Source: Mycobacterium sp. IS-836
GTDB lineage: Bacteria > Actinomycetota > Actinomycetes > Mycobacteriales > Mycobacteriaceae
DNA: 64,000 nt
Reading direction: 5' to 3'
Assembly (NCBI RefSeq): GCF_001954275.1
Contig: NZ_MBEU01000010.1
Span: 248,001 to 312,000, forward strand
Below are positions 34,601 to 43,589 of this stretch, one piece after another (the stretch's first letter is position 1; every line of letters begins with the position of its first letter). The notes beneath the pieces are model-generated. The model ran no database searches. It was given only the letters and a program-made list of their open reading frames with translations, and was not told the DNA's origin. A program made the translations under genes and the position numbers.

Positions 34601-35413
34601 CCCGTCGGCGCCGAACGCGGGTTCCAGCATCGCGGAATAGTCGGGTCCGCGGCGCAGCATCATGCCGCCGTCGGCGTTGATGACCTGGCCGGTGATATAG
34701 CTGGCGGCATCGCTGAGCAGAAACATCGCGAGGTTGGCGATGTCCTCGACCTCACCGGGCCGAGGCAGCGGCGTGCACACGCGATAGTCCTCGCTGACCT
34801 CCGGCACAGCGAACACGGGCGCAACCAGATCCGTGCGGATCAGGCCAGGGCGGATGCTGTTGACCCGCACCCACGAGGCACCGAGTTCATCGGCGGCCAG
34901 TTGCATCATGTGGTCGATGGCGGACTTGCTGACCCCGTAGGCGCCGAACCACCGGTGGGTGTTGCTCGCCGCGATCGACGAGATCCCGACGAACGAACCC
35001 CCGCCGCCGCGCACCAGTTCACGCGCCGCGTGCTTGAGCACGTACATAGTGCCGTTGACATTGAGGTCGACCGTGCGCCGCCACGCCTCCGAGTCGATCT
35101 GGGTGATCGGCCCGATGGTCTCCGAGCCGCCGGCGCAGTGCACCACACCGTGTAGCCGGCCGTGCCAGGCCGTCGCCGCGTCCACCGCGCGGGCGGCCTC
35201 GTCCTCGCTGGTGACGTCGGTGGGTTCATATCGGATGGAGCCGTCGGCGTGGAGCGCTTCGATGTCTTCGACGGCGCCTGCCAGCCGGTCGGGATTGCGG
35301 CCGACGATCATGACCGAGGCACCGGATTTGACCAGCCCCGCCGCGACGCCCTTGCCGATTCCGCTGCCACCGCCGGTGACCAGATACGTCCGGTTTTCGA
35401 AAGAAAGCTGCAC
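34583..35413 (-). CDS. Short-chain dehydrogenase/reductase with KstR-type box
   Basis: A 276-residue SDR. TGGGSGIGKGVA (about residues 13-24), HCAGG replacing NNAG, catalytic Ser in GISSIAAS and YGVSKSAID (about 158-166), and the C-terminal NADGGMML. It starts at GTG (MQLSFENRTYLVTG). A sequence matching the sterol-regulator KstR consensus lies 24 bp upstream, which suggests a role in steroid or cholesterol degradation, for instance on a hydroxyacyl-CoA or hydroxysteroid. That role is inferred from the site and the neighbourhood only. Confidence 0.9.
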   Translation of the reverse strand: MQLSFENRTYLVTGGGSGIGKGVAAGLVKSGASVMIVGRNPDRLAGAVEDIEALHADGSIRYEPTDVTSEDEAARAVDAATAWHGRLHGVVHCAGGSETIGPITQIDSEAWRRTVDLNVNGTMYVLKHAARELVRGGGGSFVGISSIAASNTHRWFGAYGVSKSAIDHMMQLAADELGASWVRVNSIRPGLIRTDLVAPVFAVPEVSEDYRVCTPLPRPGEVEDIANLAMFLLSDAASYITGQVINADGGMMLRRGPDYSAMLEPAFGADGLRGVV

Positions 35414-35437
35414 GCCGCGCCCCTTCACGCCAAAACT

Positions 35438-35451
35438 GAAACACGTTCTAG
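35438..35451. promoter_or_regulatory. KstR-type box upstream of SDR gene
   Basis: TGAAACACGTTCTA fits the published KstR consensus TNNAACNNGTTNNA at all fixed positions. On the other strand it reads TAGAACGTGTTTCA, differing at one position from the boxes at 51465 and 60880. It is placed 24 bp before the SDR start. Confidence 0.7.
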
Positions 35452-35483
35452 CAATAGAACCATGCGGGCGGACGAGCTGTCCG

Positions 35484-36419
35484 CTAGGGCGTATCGCGGC
35501 GGGCCAGTTTCGTCGGTTTCGCGTTGCGCCAGTCCTCGACATCGGGCGGCTGGCCGACCGCGTACCTGTTCTCGTTGTGGGCGGCCCAGTGCGCATGGCC
35601 CAGCTCGTGAATGTGGAACGCGTGCCGCAACGCCTCGGTGAATCCCATTGCGTCGGAGGCGGCGTTGACCGAGTCCTTGACGAGCAGCGCCGCCATCGTG
35701 GGCCGGTCGGCGATGCGCCGGGCGAATTCCAAAGTCTTGTCCGCTAGCTCATCGACCGGGAATACCTTCGACACCATGCCGAGTCGATAGGCGTCGTCGG
35801 CGTCCAGCGCATCACCGGTCAGCAGCAGCTCTTTGGCCTTACGGGGGCCGAATTCCCAAGGGTGACCGAAATATTCGACGCCCGGCATCCCGAGGCGCGC
35901 TGCGACCACATCGCTGAACTTCGCATTATCGGCGGCGACTATCAGATCGCACGCCCAAATCAGCATCAGGCCGGCCGAGATCGCGTTGCCCTGGACCTGG
36001 GCGATGGTGATCTTGCGCAAATCGCGCCAGCGGCAGGTGTTTTGGAAGAAGTAGTGCCACTCCTGCAGGTAGATCTTCTCCGCGATGGGGTCGCGGGTCC
36101 CGCCGTTGATGCGGAAGCTCGGCAGCTGGCTGCGCTCGGCGATGGCCAACTCCGAGCCCAGGTCGTGACCGGCGGAGAAATTTTTGCCGCGCGCCGCCAG
36201 GATCACCACCCGCACGGTGTCGTCGGCCTCGGCACGCAGGAACGCCTCGTCGAGTTGCACCAACAGGCCGCGGCTCTGTGCGTTGTGGGCCTCGGGCCGG
36301 TTGAGCCAGATCCGCGCGATGCGGCCCTCGTCGAGGGTTTCATAGGCCACCAGATCGTCGGCGCCGGCATCGGCCGCGTTGGGGCCCGCTTGCGCGTCGG
36401 CTTGATCGGAGACAGTCAT
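35484..36419 (-). CDS. Enoyl-CoA hydratase/isomerase family protein
   Basis: A 311-residue crotonase, somewhat longer than average. Oxyanion-hole segments are GKNFSAGHDLGSE (about 78-90) and QGNAISAGLMLIWACDLIVAA (about 147-167). The usual catalytic Glu region reads RLGMPGVEYFGHPWEFG, lacking the standard EV-x-L-G signature, as in several actinobacterial crotonases of uncertain reaction. The start ATG (MTVSDQAD) follows AGGTAGGTGGGC. It is separated by 70 bp from the SDR, with the KstR-type box in between but pointing to the SDR. Confidence 0.88.
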   Translation of the reverse strand: MTVSDQADAQAGPNAADAGADDLVAYETLDEGRIARIWLNRPEAHNAQSRGLLVQLDEAFLRAEADDTVRVVILAARGKNFSAGHDLGSELAIAERSQLPSFRINGGTRDPIAEKIYLQEWHYFFQNTCRWRDLRKITIAQVQGNAISAGLMLIWACDLIVAADNAKFSDVVAARLGMPGVEYFGHPWEFGPRKAKELLLTGDALDADDAYRLGMVSKVFPVDELADKTLEFARRIADRPTMAALLVKDSVNAASDAMGFTEALRHAFHIHELGHAHWAAHNENRYAVGQPPDVEDWRNAKPTKLARRDTP

Positions 36420-36617
36420 TCCGCCCACCTACCTTGTCGTCGGGCTCGTTACAAGTTGGCGTGGATCCGTAAATCCCGTGCCGACCCTTTGCACATTACG
36501 TCCATTGCCGAAGGCGCTGATCACTGGGTCGATACCAGTACGAACCGGCGCCAGGCCAGTGGGCAGCATTCCGAGAGACGCCTGCGGGCGAATATTCGCG
36601 TCGCATAGAGTTATGTC

Positions 36618-36782
36618 ATGCCTACGAAATCTGACCCTGGCGAACTCGGCGATGTGGAGCCGCTGGCTGACAGCACCGCCAGCCAGGCCAGGCGTGTCGT
36701 CGCGGCCTATGCCACCGACGCCGACGAGTGCCGCATTTTCTTGTCCATGCTCGGTATTGGACCGGCGAAACTCGACACCTAA
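36618..36782 (+). CDS. Small conserved protein upstream of otsA (Rv3489-like)
   Basis: A 54-residue acidic protein, MPTKSDPGELGDVEPL...CRIFLSMLGIGPAKLDT, too short for most gene callers. Its TAA directly abuts the otsA ATG, so the two are coupled. The size and position match Rv3489 of M. tuberculosis, immediately before otsA (Rv3490), which supports it as a real gene. Function unknown; a regulatory or chaperone-like role for OtsA would be speculation. Confidence 0.8.
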   Translation: MPTKSDPGELGDVEPLADSTASQARRVVAAYATDADECRIFLSMLGIGPAKLDT

Positions 36783-38264
36783 ATGGCTCCCAAGGGAGGC
36801 CAGAACTCGAAAACTAGGCACTACGGCGATTCCGACTTCGTGGTGGTCGCCAATCGGCTGCCCGTCGATCTCGAGCGGCTCCCCGATGGCACGACCTCGT
36901 GGAAACGCAGTCCCGGCGGATTGGTCACCGCGCTAGAGCCGCTCCTGCGCCGCCGGCGCGGGGCCTGGGTCGGCTGGCCGGGTGTGGTCGACGATGTCGT
37001 GGACGTGGTCGACGAGCCCGTCGCCCAGGATGAACTGCAACTTCATCCGGTACGCCTGTCCGCCGACGACGTCGCCCAGTACTACGAGGGCTTCTCCAAT
37101 GCCACGCTGTGGCCGCTGTACCACGACGTCATCGTCAAGCCGATCTACCACCGCGAATGGTGGGAGCGCTACGTCGACGTCAACCGTCGCTTCGCCGAGG
37201 CGGCCTCGCGCGCCGCCGCCGAGGGCGGCACGGTCTGGGTCCAGGACTACCAACTGCAACTGGTCCCGAAAATGCTGCGCACGCTGCGGCCCGACGTGAC
37301 CATCGGTTTCTTTCTGCACATCCCGTTCCCCCCGGTGGAGCTGTTCATGCAGATGCCGTGGCGCACCGAGATCATCGAAGGGCTGCTGGGCGCCGACCTG
37401 GTGGGCTTCCACCTGGCCGGCGGTGCCCAGAATTTCCTGTTCCTGTCCCGCCGGCTGGTCGGGGCCAACACCTCGCGCGGAGCGGTCGGCGTGCGGTCGC
37501 GGTTCGGTGAGGTGGAGCTGGAATCCCGTACCGTTCGCGTGGGCGCCTTCCCGATCTCCATCGACTCCGGCGCGCTCGACCACACCGCCCGCGACCGCAA
37601 CATCAGGCACCGCGCCCGCGAGATCCGCGCCGAACTCGGCAACCCCCGCAAGATCCTGCTCGGCGTCGACCGGCTGGACTACACCAAGGGCATCGACGTC
37701 CGGCTCAAGGCCTTTTCCGAGCTGCTCGCCGAGGGTCGCGCCAAACGCGACGACACGGTGCTGGTGCAGCTGGCGACGCCGAGCCGCGAACGCGTGGAGA
37801 GCTACCAGATTCTGCGCAACGACATCGAACGCCAAGTTGGGCACATCAACGGCGAATACGCCGAAGTCGGCCACCCGGTGGTGCACTATCTGCACCGCCC
37901 GGTGCCGCGCGAGGAACTCGTCGCTTTCTTCGTGGCCAGCGACGTCATGCTGGTCACGCCGCTGCGCGACGGGATGAACCTGGTGGCCAAGGAATACGTC
38001 GCGTGCCGCAGCGACCTCGGCGGCGCGCTGGTGCTGTCCGAATTCACCGGAGCGGCATCCGAACTCCGGCAGGCCTACCTGGTCAACCCGCACGACCTCG
38101 AAGGGGTCAAGGATGCGATCGAGGCGGCACTGAACCAGCCGGTCGAAGATGGTCGACGCCGGATGCGCGCGTTGCGGCGCCAGGTGCTCGCCCACGACGT
38201 GGACCGCTGGGCGCGGTCGTTTCTCGATGCGCTCGCCGAGGCGAATCCCCATGACGCCAAATAG
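36783..38264 (+). CDS. otsA: Trehalose-6-phosphate synthase
   Basis: A 493-residue GT20 glycosyltransferase that makes trehalose-6-phosphate from glucose-6-phosphate and (A)UDP/ADP/GDP-glucose. Motifs: [11 protein letters not shown] (about residues 19-29), [19 protein letters not shown]-type [16 protein letters not shown] (about 152), [21 protein letters not shown] (about 297) and the nucleotide-binding [18 protein letters not shown] (about 390). It is complete and of family length. Trehalose serves as an osmoprotectant and glycolipid precursor. Counterpart of Rv3490. Confidence 0.96.
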   Translation: MAPKGGQNSKTRHYGDSDFVVVANRLPVDLERLPDGTTSWKRSPGGLVTALEPLLRRRRGAWVGWPGVVDDVVDVVDEPVAQDELQLHPVRLSADDVAQYYEGFSNATLWPLYHDVIVKPIYHREWWERYVDVNRRFAEAASRAAAEGGTVWVQDYQLQLVPKMLRTLRPDVTIGFFLHIPFPPVELFMQMPWRTEIIEGLLGADLVGFHLAGGAQNFLFLSRRLVGANTSRGAVGVRSRFGEVELESRTVRVGAFPISIDSGALDHTARDRNIRHRAREIRAELGNPRKILLGVDRLDYTKGIDVRLKAFSELLAEGRAKRDDTVLVQLATPSRERVESYQILRNDIERQVGHINGEYAEVGHPVVHYLHRPVPREELVAFFVASDVMLVTPLRDGMNLVAKEYVACRSDLGGALVLSEFTGAASELRQAYLVNPHDLEGVKDAIEAALNQPVEDGRRRMRALRRQVLAHDVDRWARSFLDALAEANPHDAK

Positions 38265-38333
38265 CGGCCAGGGACCCATGGTGTTGCCACCCAAACGCTG
38301 TGATACTCGATGCAGCGTGAAGGGAGGGACACT

Positions 38334-38912
38334 GTGAATCTGCGTCGCGGGCTGGCGGCCGGCGCCGGCATCGTCTCGGCAGTTGCAATCGGGATCGCGC
38401 TGGAGTCCGGCGACCCCGCGCACGCGGTCGGTCCACCGGCGGATGGCAACTACAGCTTCAATGAGGCCGGTGTCTCGGGGGTTACCTGGACGATCACGGC
38501 ACTGTGCGATCAGCCATCCGGCACCCGGAACATGAACGACTATTCCGACCCGATCGTTTTTGCGATGAACTGTGCTCTGAATGTCGTGAGTGCGACGCCC
38601 GAACAGATCAGCCGCGCGGACAAGTTGCAGAACTTCAGCGGCAGGGCGCGCTACTCCAGCATGCTGTGGACCTTCAAGGTGGACAAGAGCGACGGCGTGT
38701 CATGTCCGGGAGGCGGCACCGCGCCGTCCACCGAAACGTATGCGTTCAGCGACGAAACCATGAGCGGCACCCACACGAGTCTGCACGGTCCCGTCTGTGG
38801 GCTGCAGCCGGAGATGAAGAAGCAACCGTTCTCGCTGCAGATGACCGGGCCGCCACCCAGCCCGATCCAACGTTATCCGTTGTACTGCAACGGCATTGCG
38901 ATGTGCTACTGA
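38334..38912 (+). CDS. Exported conserved protein (Rv3491-like)
   Basis: A 192-residue protein with a signal peptide: GTG start, MNLRRGLAAGAGIVSAVAIGIAL, cleavage likely near HAVG (about residue 33). The mature part has about six cysteines spread as possible disulfides and no enzymatic motif. GAAGGGAGGGA lies upstream as ribosome site. Length and position agree with Rv3491, next to otsA. Function unknown. Confidence 0.85.
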   Translation: MNLRRGLAAGAGIVSAVAIGIALESGDPAHAVGPPADGNYSFNEAGVSGVTWTITALCDQPSGTRNMNDYSDPIVFAMNCALNVVSATPEQISRADKLQNFSGRARYSSMLWTFKVDKSDGVSCPGGGTAPSTETYAFSDETMSGTHTSLHGPVCGLQPEMKKQPFSLQMTGPPPSPIQRYPLYCNGIAMCY

Positions 38913-38958
38913 GCTTTCGTCGTTAGCGGCGCGGCCGAGCGGGTGTGCTCTGTTTCAA

Positions 38959-38986
38959 AATTTGATAGCGCATGTGCTATCAAATT
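38959..38986. terminator. AT-rich palindrome between convergent genes
   Basis: A perfect inverted repeat with 11-bp arms AATTTGATAGC / GCTATCAAATT around GCATGT. It stands between the ends of two convergent genes, so a bidirectional terminator is one reading. The arms are AT-rich and no T-tract follows, so an operator-type palindrome is equally possible. Confidence 0.5.
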
Positions 38987-39009
38987 CGGGCGCGACTTGC
39001 CCGTGCCCT

Positions 39010-39435
39010 TCAGGACGGCCGCCCCGGCGGCCGACCGGACGTCCAGGTGACATGCATCGTGGTACGGGTGATTCGCCACCCTGCGGGAATTTGCACAAAA
39101 TCGGCCTCACTCCAGGTGCCCGAGCTGAACAGATCGCCTTCGGGGTGGACGTGGTGATTGACCTGGTTCCAGCGGGCCGATGCTCCAGAGCCGCTGGGGC
39201 TCGCATCGACCAGGTAGTTCAGGCCGAGGTGTTGGGTCCGGGCGAAGCGCAGCACGCCGTGGCGTGTATTCGCCAGGATCTCGTCGATCCCCTCGGCATT
39301 CCCGATCGGAAATGCAACGGCCGCATCCTCGGTGAAAAATCGACGCGCCCAGTCCTCGTCGAAGTTGCGCTCGTCCAGTGAGCACAGGTATCGGTCGACC
39401 AATTCGGCGATCTCGCTCTTGATCCCAATGTCCAT
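39010..39435 (-). CDS. SnoaL-like (NTF2-fold) protein
   Basis: A 141-residue polyketide-cyclase/SnoaL-type protein. The start MDIGIKSEIAELVDRYLCSLDERNFDEDWARRFFTEDA and later LGLNYLVDA and WRITRTTMHVTW are the usual SnoaL_4 pattern, used in steroid isomerases, dehydratases and limonene-epoxide hydrolases. No diagnostic active-site set can be fixed. It lies between the otsA unit and the end of the mce4 operon (46 bp before the next stop), so it may be unrelated to either. Confidence 0.83.
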   Translation of the reverse strand: MDIGIKSEIAELVDRYLCSLDERNFDEDWARRFFTEDAAVAFPIGNAEGIDEILANTRHGVLRFARTQHLGLNYLVDASPSGSGASARWNQVNHHVHPEGDLFSSGTWSEADFVQIPAGWRITRTTMHVTWTSGRPPGRPS

Positions 39436-39481
39436 GCGCCCACGCTAAAACCTCAACAACACTTGAGGTCAAGTCGCAGCG

Positions 39482-39991
39482 CTAAATCGGCGTGATGTAG
39501 GCGATCAGCCATTGCTTGCCGATCTTTTTGAAGTCGACGCGCAATCGGCTGCCGTCGTACAGCGGTTGGCGTGACTTGTCATTCACGGTGCGGTTCATGT
39601 AGACCATCACCGATCCCGAGTCCCGCGTGGCGGTCATGACGCCGACGCCGACGACGTTGGCCTGGACCACCACCTCTCGCTTCTTGGCCTCGGGAATGAT
39701 CTGCGTGTTGGCGCTCTTCTGAAACTCCGCGCGATATTCGGGAGTCAGCAACGGGTAAGCGGCCGAGAGGCTGCGTTCGACGGTCTGGTAGTCGTAGGCG
39801 AAGACCTCGGGTATCCGCTTGGCCGCCAGGCCGGGCAACTCCGCGCGCGCCGCCGCCTCGCCGCGGGTCTCCACCCGCTCCCAGTAGAACCACCCGGCCG
39901 CCGCGGACAAACCGACGACGAGCGCGATCGACAGCGAGACCGCGACGGCCGTCAGCCACCTCCGAAAGCGGGGCCAGGGCACCCGACGCAT
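39482..39991 (-). CDS. Mce-associated membrane protein (Mam4B type)
   Basis: A 169-residue protein with one N-terminal membrane helix (about residues 12-36, LTAVAVSLSIALVVGLSAAAGWFYW) and an extracytoplasmic alpha/beta domain (VFAYDYQTVERSLSAAYPLLTPEYRAEF), the signature of Mce-associated proteins that stabilise Mce complexes. Last gene of the mce4 operon; the ATG abuts the preceding stop. Counterpart of Rv3492c. Confidence 0.92.
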   Translation of the reverse strand: MRRVPWPRFRRWLTAVAVSLSIALVVGLSAAAGWFYWERVETRGEAAARAELPGLAAKRIPEVFAYDYQTVERSLSAAYPLLTPEYRAEFQKSANTQIIPEAKKREVVVQANVVGVGVMTATRDSGSVMVYMNRTVNDKSRQPLYDGSRLRVDFKKIGKQWLIAYITPI

Positions 39992-40678
39992 CTAGTTGCC
40001 CCCGTCGGGATACTTCAGGTCGTAGCCGGTCATGCGGCCCTGCTCATCCTCGTGCACGATCACCCGCAGCCGATAAGGCATGGACGGCTTGTTGTTTCCG
40101 TCGATGTCGGCCACCGTCACCCGCACCGATACGAGCACCGAGGCGTTGTCGGTGACCGCGTCGACACCTTCCAGGGCGGCGCCGTTGACGACGGCCTCCG
40201 ACGTCGCGTTGGTCGAGCGGAAGATGCCCTTGAGGTTCTCGATGTTGTTGTTGGCGCCGAGCATGCCGCGCAGCGGGCCGCTGGTGCCGTTGTAGAAGCG
40301 GTTCACGCTGTCGTCGATGTTGTCCTGCTTGTAGCTGAACATGTTGACCACCGTCTGCGTGGCGGTGTCGACGAAGCGTTGGTCGCGGGCTTGTGCCGCT
40401 TCGGCGTGCCGCTGCTGGACGAGCATGAAGGCCAGGCCGCCCGCCAGCGCCGCGATCGCCAACAGCGCGGCGGCGAACGAGATCCATCCGACCAGGACGC
40501 GGTTCGGCCGCCGCCGCGGTGGCGGCTTGACCGACTTGAGGGCCCTGACGGATTTCGCTGGCCGCTTCGGCCCCTCCGGAACGTCGACCCGCGCGGTAAA
40601 GCCCTCGTCCGACGCGCCCTTCGCCGGGCCCGCTGCGCGCGATGCGCGCCGTCGAACGCGTTGAGTCGTTTCGGTCAC
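39992..40678 (-). CDS. Mce-associated membrane protein (Mam4A type)
   Basis: A 228-residue protein with a basic cytoplasmic head rich in Arg/Lys/Pro (about residues 1-60), a membrane helix at about 63-85 (VGWISFAAALLAIAALAGGLAFML) and an extracytoplasmic NTF2-like Mam domain (VNMFSYKQDNIDDSVNRFYNGTSG). GTG start 10 bp after the mce4F stop. Counterpart of Rv3493c. Works with Mce4 proteins at the cell envelope. Confidence 0.92.
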   Translation of the reverse strand: MTETTQRVRRRASRAAGPAKGASDEGFTARVDVPEGPKRPAKSVRALKSVKPPPRRRPNRVLVGWISFAAALLAIAALAGGLAFMLVQQRHAEAAQARDQRFVDTATQTVVNMFSYKQDNIDDSVNRFYNGTSGPLRGMLGANNNIENLKGIFRSTNATSEAVVNGAALEGVDAVTDNASVLVSVRVTVADIDGNNKPSMPYRLRVIVHEDEQGRMTGYDLKYPDGGN

Positions 40679-40688
40679 TGCAGCCCCA

Positions 40689-42413
40689 CTAAAGAGGCCT
40701 TGGATCAAGCATGAGGTCCACCCAATTCTCGGCGCCGGATGTGCCACTGGCGCCGGGCGCGAAGATACCAGTGCCGCCGGCCGGGTCCACGAAGGCTCCG
40801 GTGCGTTGGTCATAGGTGGCGTAGGCCGGGCCGCTGGCCTGCGGCGCCGGCTGCCCGGGCGGCGGCCCCCACGGCTTCTCCGGTCCCGGGCCCGCCGGCG
40901 GAGGATTAATCCCCTCCGGCGGTGGCGGCGGCGGCAGCCACTTCGGATACTGAAGCTGCGGCGGCACAGGCGGTATCCCGGGCGGCTGCCACGACGTGAA
41001 CGGCGGCGGCGGCCCGTTGTCATTGGGCGGCGGCGGGTCGTACGCCGGCTGGTGCGGCGCCGGCCCAGGCCCGGGGACTACCCCGGGAGGGGGCGGGCCG
41101 ACGATCGGAGTGCCGGGATCGGGATCTGCGCCCGGTGGGACGTACGGGAACTTGTTGGGCGGCAACGTGTTCAGCCCGTTCGTCACCGGCGTGTCGTAGG
41201 GCACCGGCGGACCGCGCCACGGGTTGCGGCCAACCGGCACGTAGCCCCTCGGGTCGCGGCAGAGCTGGATCGTCGGCGCCCGCTTGCCGGGGAATTCCTG
41301 ACACGGATAGTTGCGGGCGCCGCGCACGGTGCTCGGATCGTTCTGAGCGACCTTGCAGTACATGTCCCTCGGGAGCTCCCGCAGCGTCTCGTCGGCGGGT
41401 GTGCGCATCATCGGCGGGGGCAGGAAGCCGACGGCGCACGGCGGCGGGTCGTTCAGGTCGAGCTTAAAGTCCAGCTTGGCGCCCTCGTCTTGCGGAGCGC
41501 CGCCGGCCGCGGTGGTGATCGCGGCGAACAACGGGGGCAGCACCACCAGCAGCTGCTCGATCGACTTGTGGTAGATGACGCCCACCCGGCCCAGGTTGGC
41601 GAGGCTGGCGGCCAGCGCCGGGAAGGAGGGGCGGATACCGGAGAACGCGGTGCTGGCCTCGTCGGCCGCGCTCGGGGCGTTGGCCAGCGTCGAGCGAAGC
41701 TGCGGGTCGGCCTGCCGCACATCGGAAGTGAACCGCGCCAAGCCATCCGACAGCGTCTTGATGTCGGCGCCGGCACGGATCTGCGATTGCAGGAACGGAC
41801 CCGCCTGATCGATCAACTGCGACACCTGCGGATAGTTGACGTTGGCCTCGTCCACCAACAACCGGGCCGACTCGATCAGCCGGGCCAGTTCGGGTCCCGA
41901 ACCGTTGGCGGCGATGAACGTCTCGTGCAGCAGCTCACGCAACCGCGTGTCGCCCAGGCTGTTGACCAGTGTCTCCGCCCGCTTCAGGAGGTCGGCGACC
42001 TCCTGGCCGATCCGGGTGTTCTGCCGCTCGATGCGAGATCCGTTGCGCAGCTTGGCTGATGACGGGCTGGCCGGCGGCACCAGGTCGATGTATTGCTCAC
42101 CGACGGCCGACACGCTCTTGACGGTGGCGGTGACGTTCGACGGAATCGGCGTGCCGCTGTTGAGCCGCATCTCGGCGGTAACCCCGTTGGGGTTCAGCCC
42201 AACGGACTCCACCCGACCCACCTCGACGCCCCGGTAGGTGACGTTGGCGTTTTTGTACAGGCCGCCGCCCGCGACGAAGTCGGCGCTCACACCGTAGGTC
42301 CCGATGCCGAACGTGGCCGGGAGCCGCAGGTAGAAGATCGCCATGATGGTCAGCGTGACGGCGGTGATCACCGCGAAAATCCACAGCTGGATCCTGGTCA
42401 GTTTGTCGATCAT
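40689..42413 (-). CDS. mce4F: Mce4 substrate-binding subunit F
   Basis: A 574-residue Mce protein. One membrane helix at residues 10-30 (LWIFAVITAVTLTIMAIFYL) is followed by the MCE domain (about 40-118, YKNANVTYRGVEVGRVESVGL) and a long helical region to about 310. A cysteine-containing segment (PPPCAVGF, YCKVAQND, YPCQEF, LCRD) precedes a 180-residue proline/glycine-rich tail that probably reaches the outer envelope. It is the terminal subunit of the Mce4 sterol importer. Counterpart of Rv3494c. Confidence 0.95.
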   Translation of the reverse strand: MIDKLTRIQLWIFAVITAVTLTIMAIFYLRLPATFGIGTYGVSADFVAGGGLYKNANVTYRGVEVGRVESVGLNPNGVTAEMRLNSGTPIPSNVTATVKSVSAVGEQYIDLVPPASPSSAKLRNGSRIERQNTRIGQEVADLLKRAETLVNSLGDTRLRELLHETFIAANGSGPELARLIESARLLVDEANVNYPQVSQLIDQAGPFLQSQIRAGADIKTLSDGLARFTSDVRQADPQLRSTLANAPSAADEASTAFSGIRPSFPALAASLANLGRVGVIYHKSIEQLLVVLPPLFAAITTAAGGAPQDEGAKLDFKLDLNDPPPCAVGFLPPPMMRTPADETLRELPRDMYCKVAQNDPSTVRGARNYPCQEFPGKRAPTIQLCRDPRGYVPVGRNPWRGPPVPYDTPVTNGLNTLPPNKFPYVPPGADPDPGTPIVGPPPPGVVPGPGPAPHQPAYDPPPPNDNGPPPPFTSWQPPGIPPVPPQLQYPKWLPPPPPPEGINPPPAGPGPEKPWGPPPGQPAPQASGPAYATYDQRTGAFVDPAGGTGIFAPGASGTSGAENWVDLMLDPRPL

Positions 42414-42425
42414 CTGCGCCGCCCC

Positions 42426-43589
42426 TCAGTGCCCTTCAGAACCCGAAGCCGTGCCGGGCGGAATAGTGAACGGGTCGGCCGCCTGCCCCGACAGGTTCGC
42501 CAATTCGCCGGTCAAGAAATCGGGCGGGTTGAGGATCTCGTTCATGTGAGCCATATTCGGGTCGAAATACGCTGTGGTGAAGAACGTTTCACCGAGCCGG
42601 CGCAGGGTGAGATCGAAGGTGGTGAAGACGTTGAGGTAGTCGCCGCGGACGGCTTGCTTGATCCCGAAGTTGGGGAACGGGAACGTCAGCAGCAGCTGCA
42701 GCGAGGTGACGAAGTTCTTCCGGTTGTCGTTGAGGGCCTTGGCAACCGAATACAGCCCTTTGAGGTCCTCGGCGAAGTCGACCTTGGTTTTCGACAGCAC
42801 ATGGGATGTCACCGTTGCCAGCTGTTTGAGTGCGGCGAACGCATCGACGATGTGGTCCCGGTTCTTGTTGAGCACGCGAAGGGCTTCGGGCAGCGTGTCG
42901 ATCGCCCGGCCCAGGTTGTCCTTGTCGCGCGCCAGGGTCGCGGAGAATCGGTTCAACCCGTCGACCGCATCGATGATGTCGTCGACCTGCCGGTTGAGTC
43001 CGGCGGTCAATTCGGCCAGCCTGGGGATCAAGTCGACGAACTGGTCTTGCCGGCCGGCGAAGGCCTGGTACGTCTCGTCGGTGATCTCTTGCAGCGCACC
43101 GAGATTGCCTTTGTTGACCACCACACCGAGCGCCGACAGCACCTCTTCGGTGGTGGGATACCGGCCCGTGTTGGACTCCGCGATCTTTGATCCGTCCTTC
43201 AGCCTGCCGGTGGCCGGTTTGCCCTTGGGGGCGGCGAGGTCGATGTGCATCGAGCCCAGCAGCGACGTCTGGGCGACCGTCGCGGTCGCGTTGGCCGGCA
43301 ACACGACGTTCTTGTTCAACGCCAACTTCACTGCGGCGTAGAAGGATCCGTCGGCTCGCTGCTCGGCCGAGATGCCGGAGACGCTGCCGACGGTGACGTC
43401 GTCGACCATGACCGGCGAGTTCTGTGGGAGTGTCGCCACGTCGGGCATCTCAACGGTGATCGAATACGCGCCCGCGCCGTGGCCGGCGGTTCCGGGCATC
43501 ACCAGAGAGTTCAGCCCGCTGAATTGGCAGCCGGCCAGGAGCACGCTGCCCGCCGCTAAAGCGCCCCCGCGCAACACGATCCGGTTCAT
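42426..43589 (-). CDS. mce4E: Mce4 lipoprotein subunit E (LprN)
   Basis: A 387-residue lipoprotein of the Mce4 complex. The lipobox LLAGC puts the lipidated Cys at residue 21. The MCE domain follows (MPDVATLPQNSPVMVDDVTVGSVSGI, about 49-74) with helical Mce extension. The start overlaps the mce4D stop by 4 bp. In Mce systems the E subunit is the lipid-anchored member. Counterpart of Rv3495c (lprN). Confidence 0.95.
   Translation of the reverse strand: MNRIVLRGGALAAGSVLLAGCQFSGLNSLVMPGTAGHGAGAYSITVEMPDVATLPQNSPVMVDDVTVGSVSGISAEQRADGSFYAAVKLALNKNVVLPANATATVAQTSLLGSMHIDLAAPKGKPATGRLKDGSKIAESNTGRYPTTEEVLSALGVVVNKGNLGALQEITDETYQAFAGRQDQFVDLIPRLAELTAGLNRQVDDIIDAVDGLNRFSATLARDKDNLGRAIDTLPEALRVLNKNRDHIVDAFAALKQLATVTSHVLSKTKVDFAEDLKGLYSVAKALNDNRKNFVTSLQLLLTFPFPNFGIKQAVRGDYLNVFTTFDLTLRRLGETFFTTAYFDPNMAHMNEILNPPDFLTGELANLSGQAADPFTIPPGTASGSEGH

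Noticed and set aside
36500..36560. Possible tRNA around CACTGGGTCGATACCAGT
   Set aside because: Only a short hairpin; no D-arm, T-arm or acceptor stem can be formed.
36429..36821. 130-codon minus-strand frame across the gap before otsA
   Set aside because: Overlaps the better supported 54-aa gene and the otsA start; no recognisable product.
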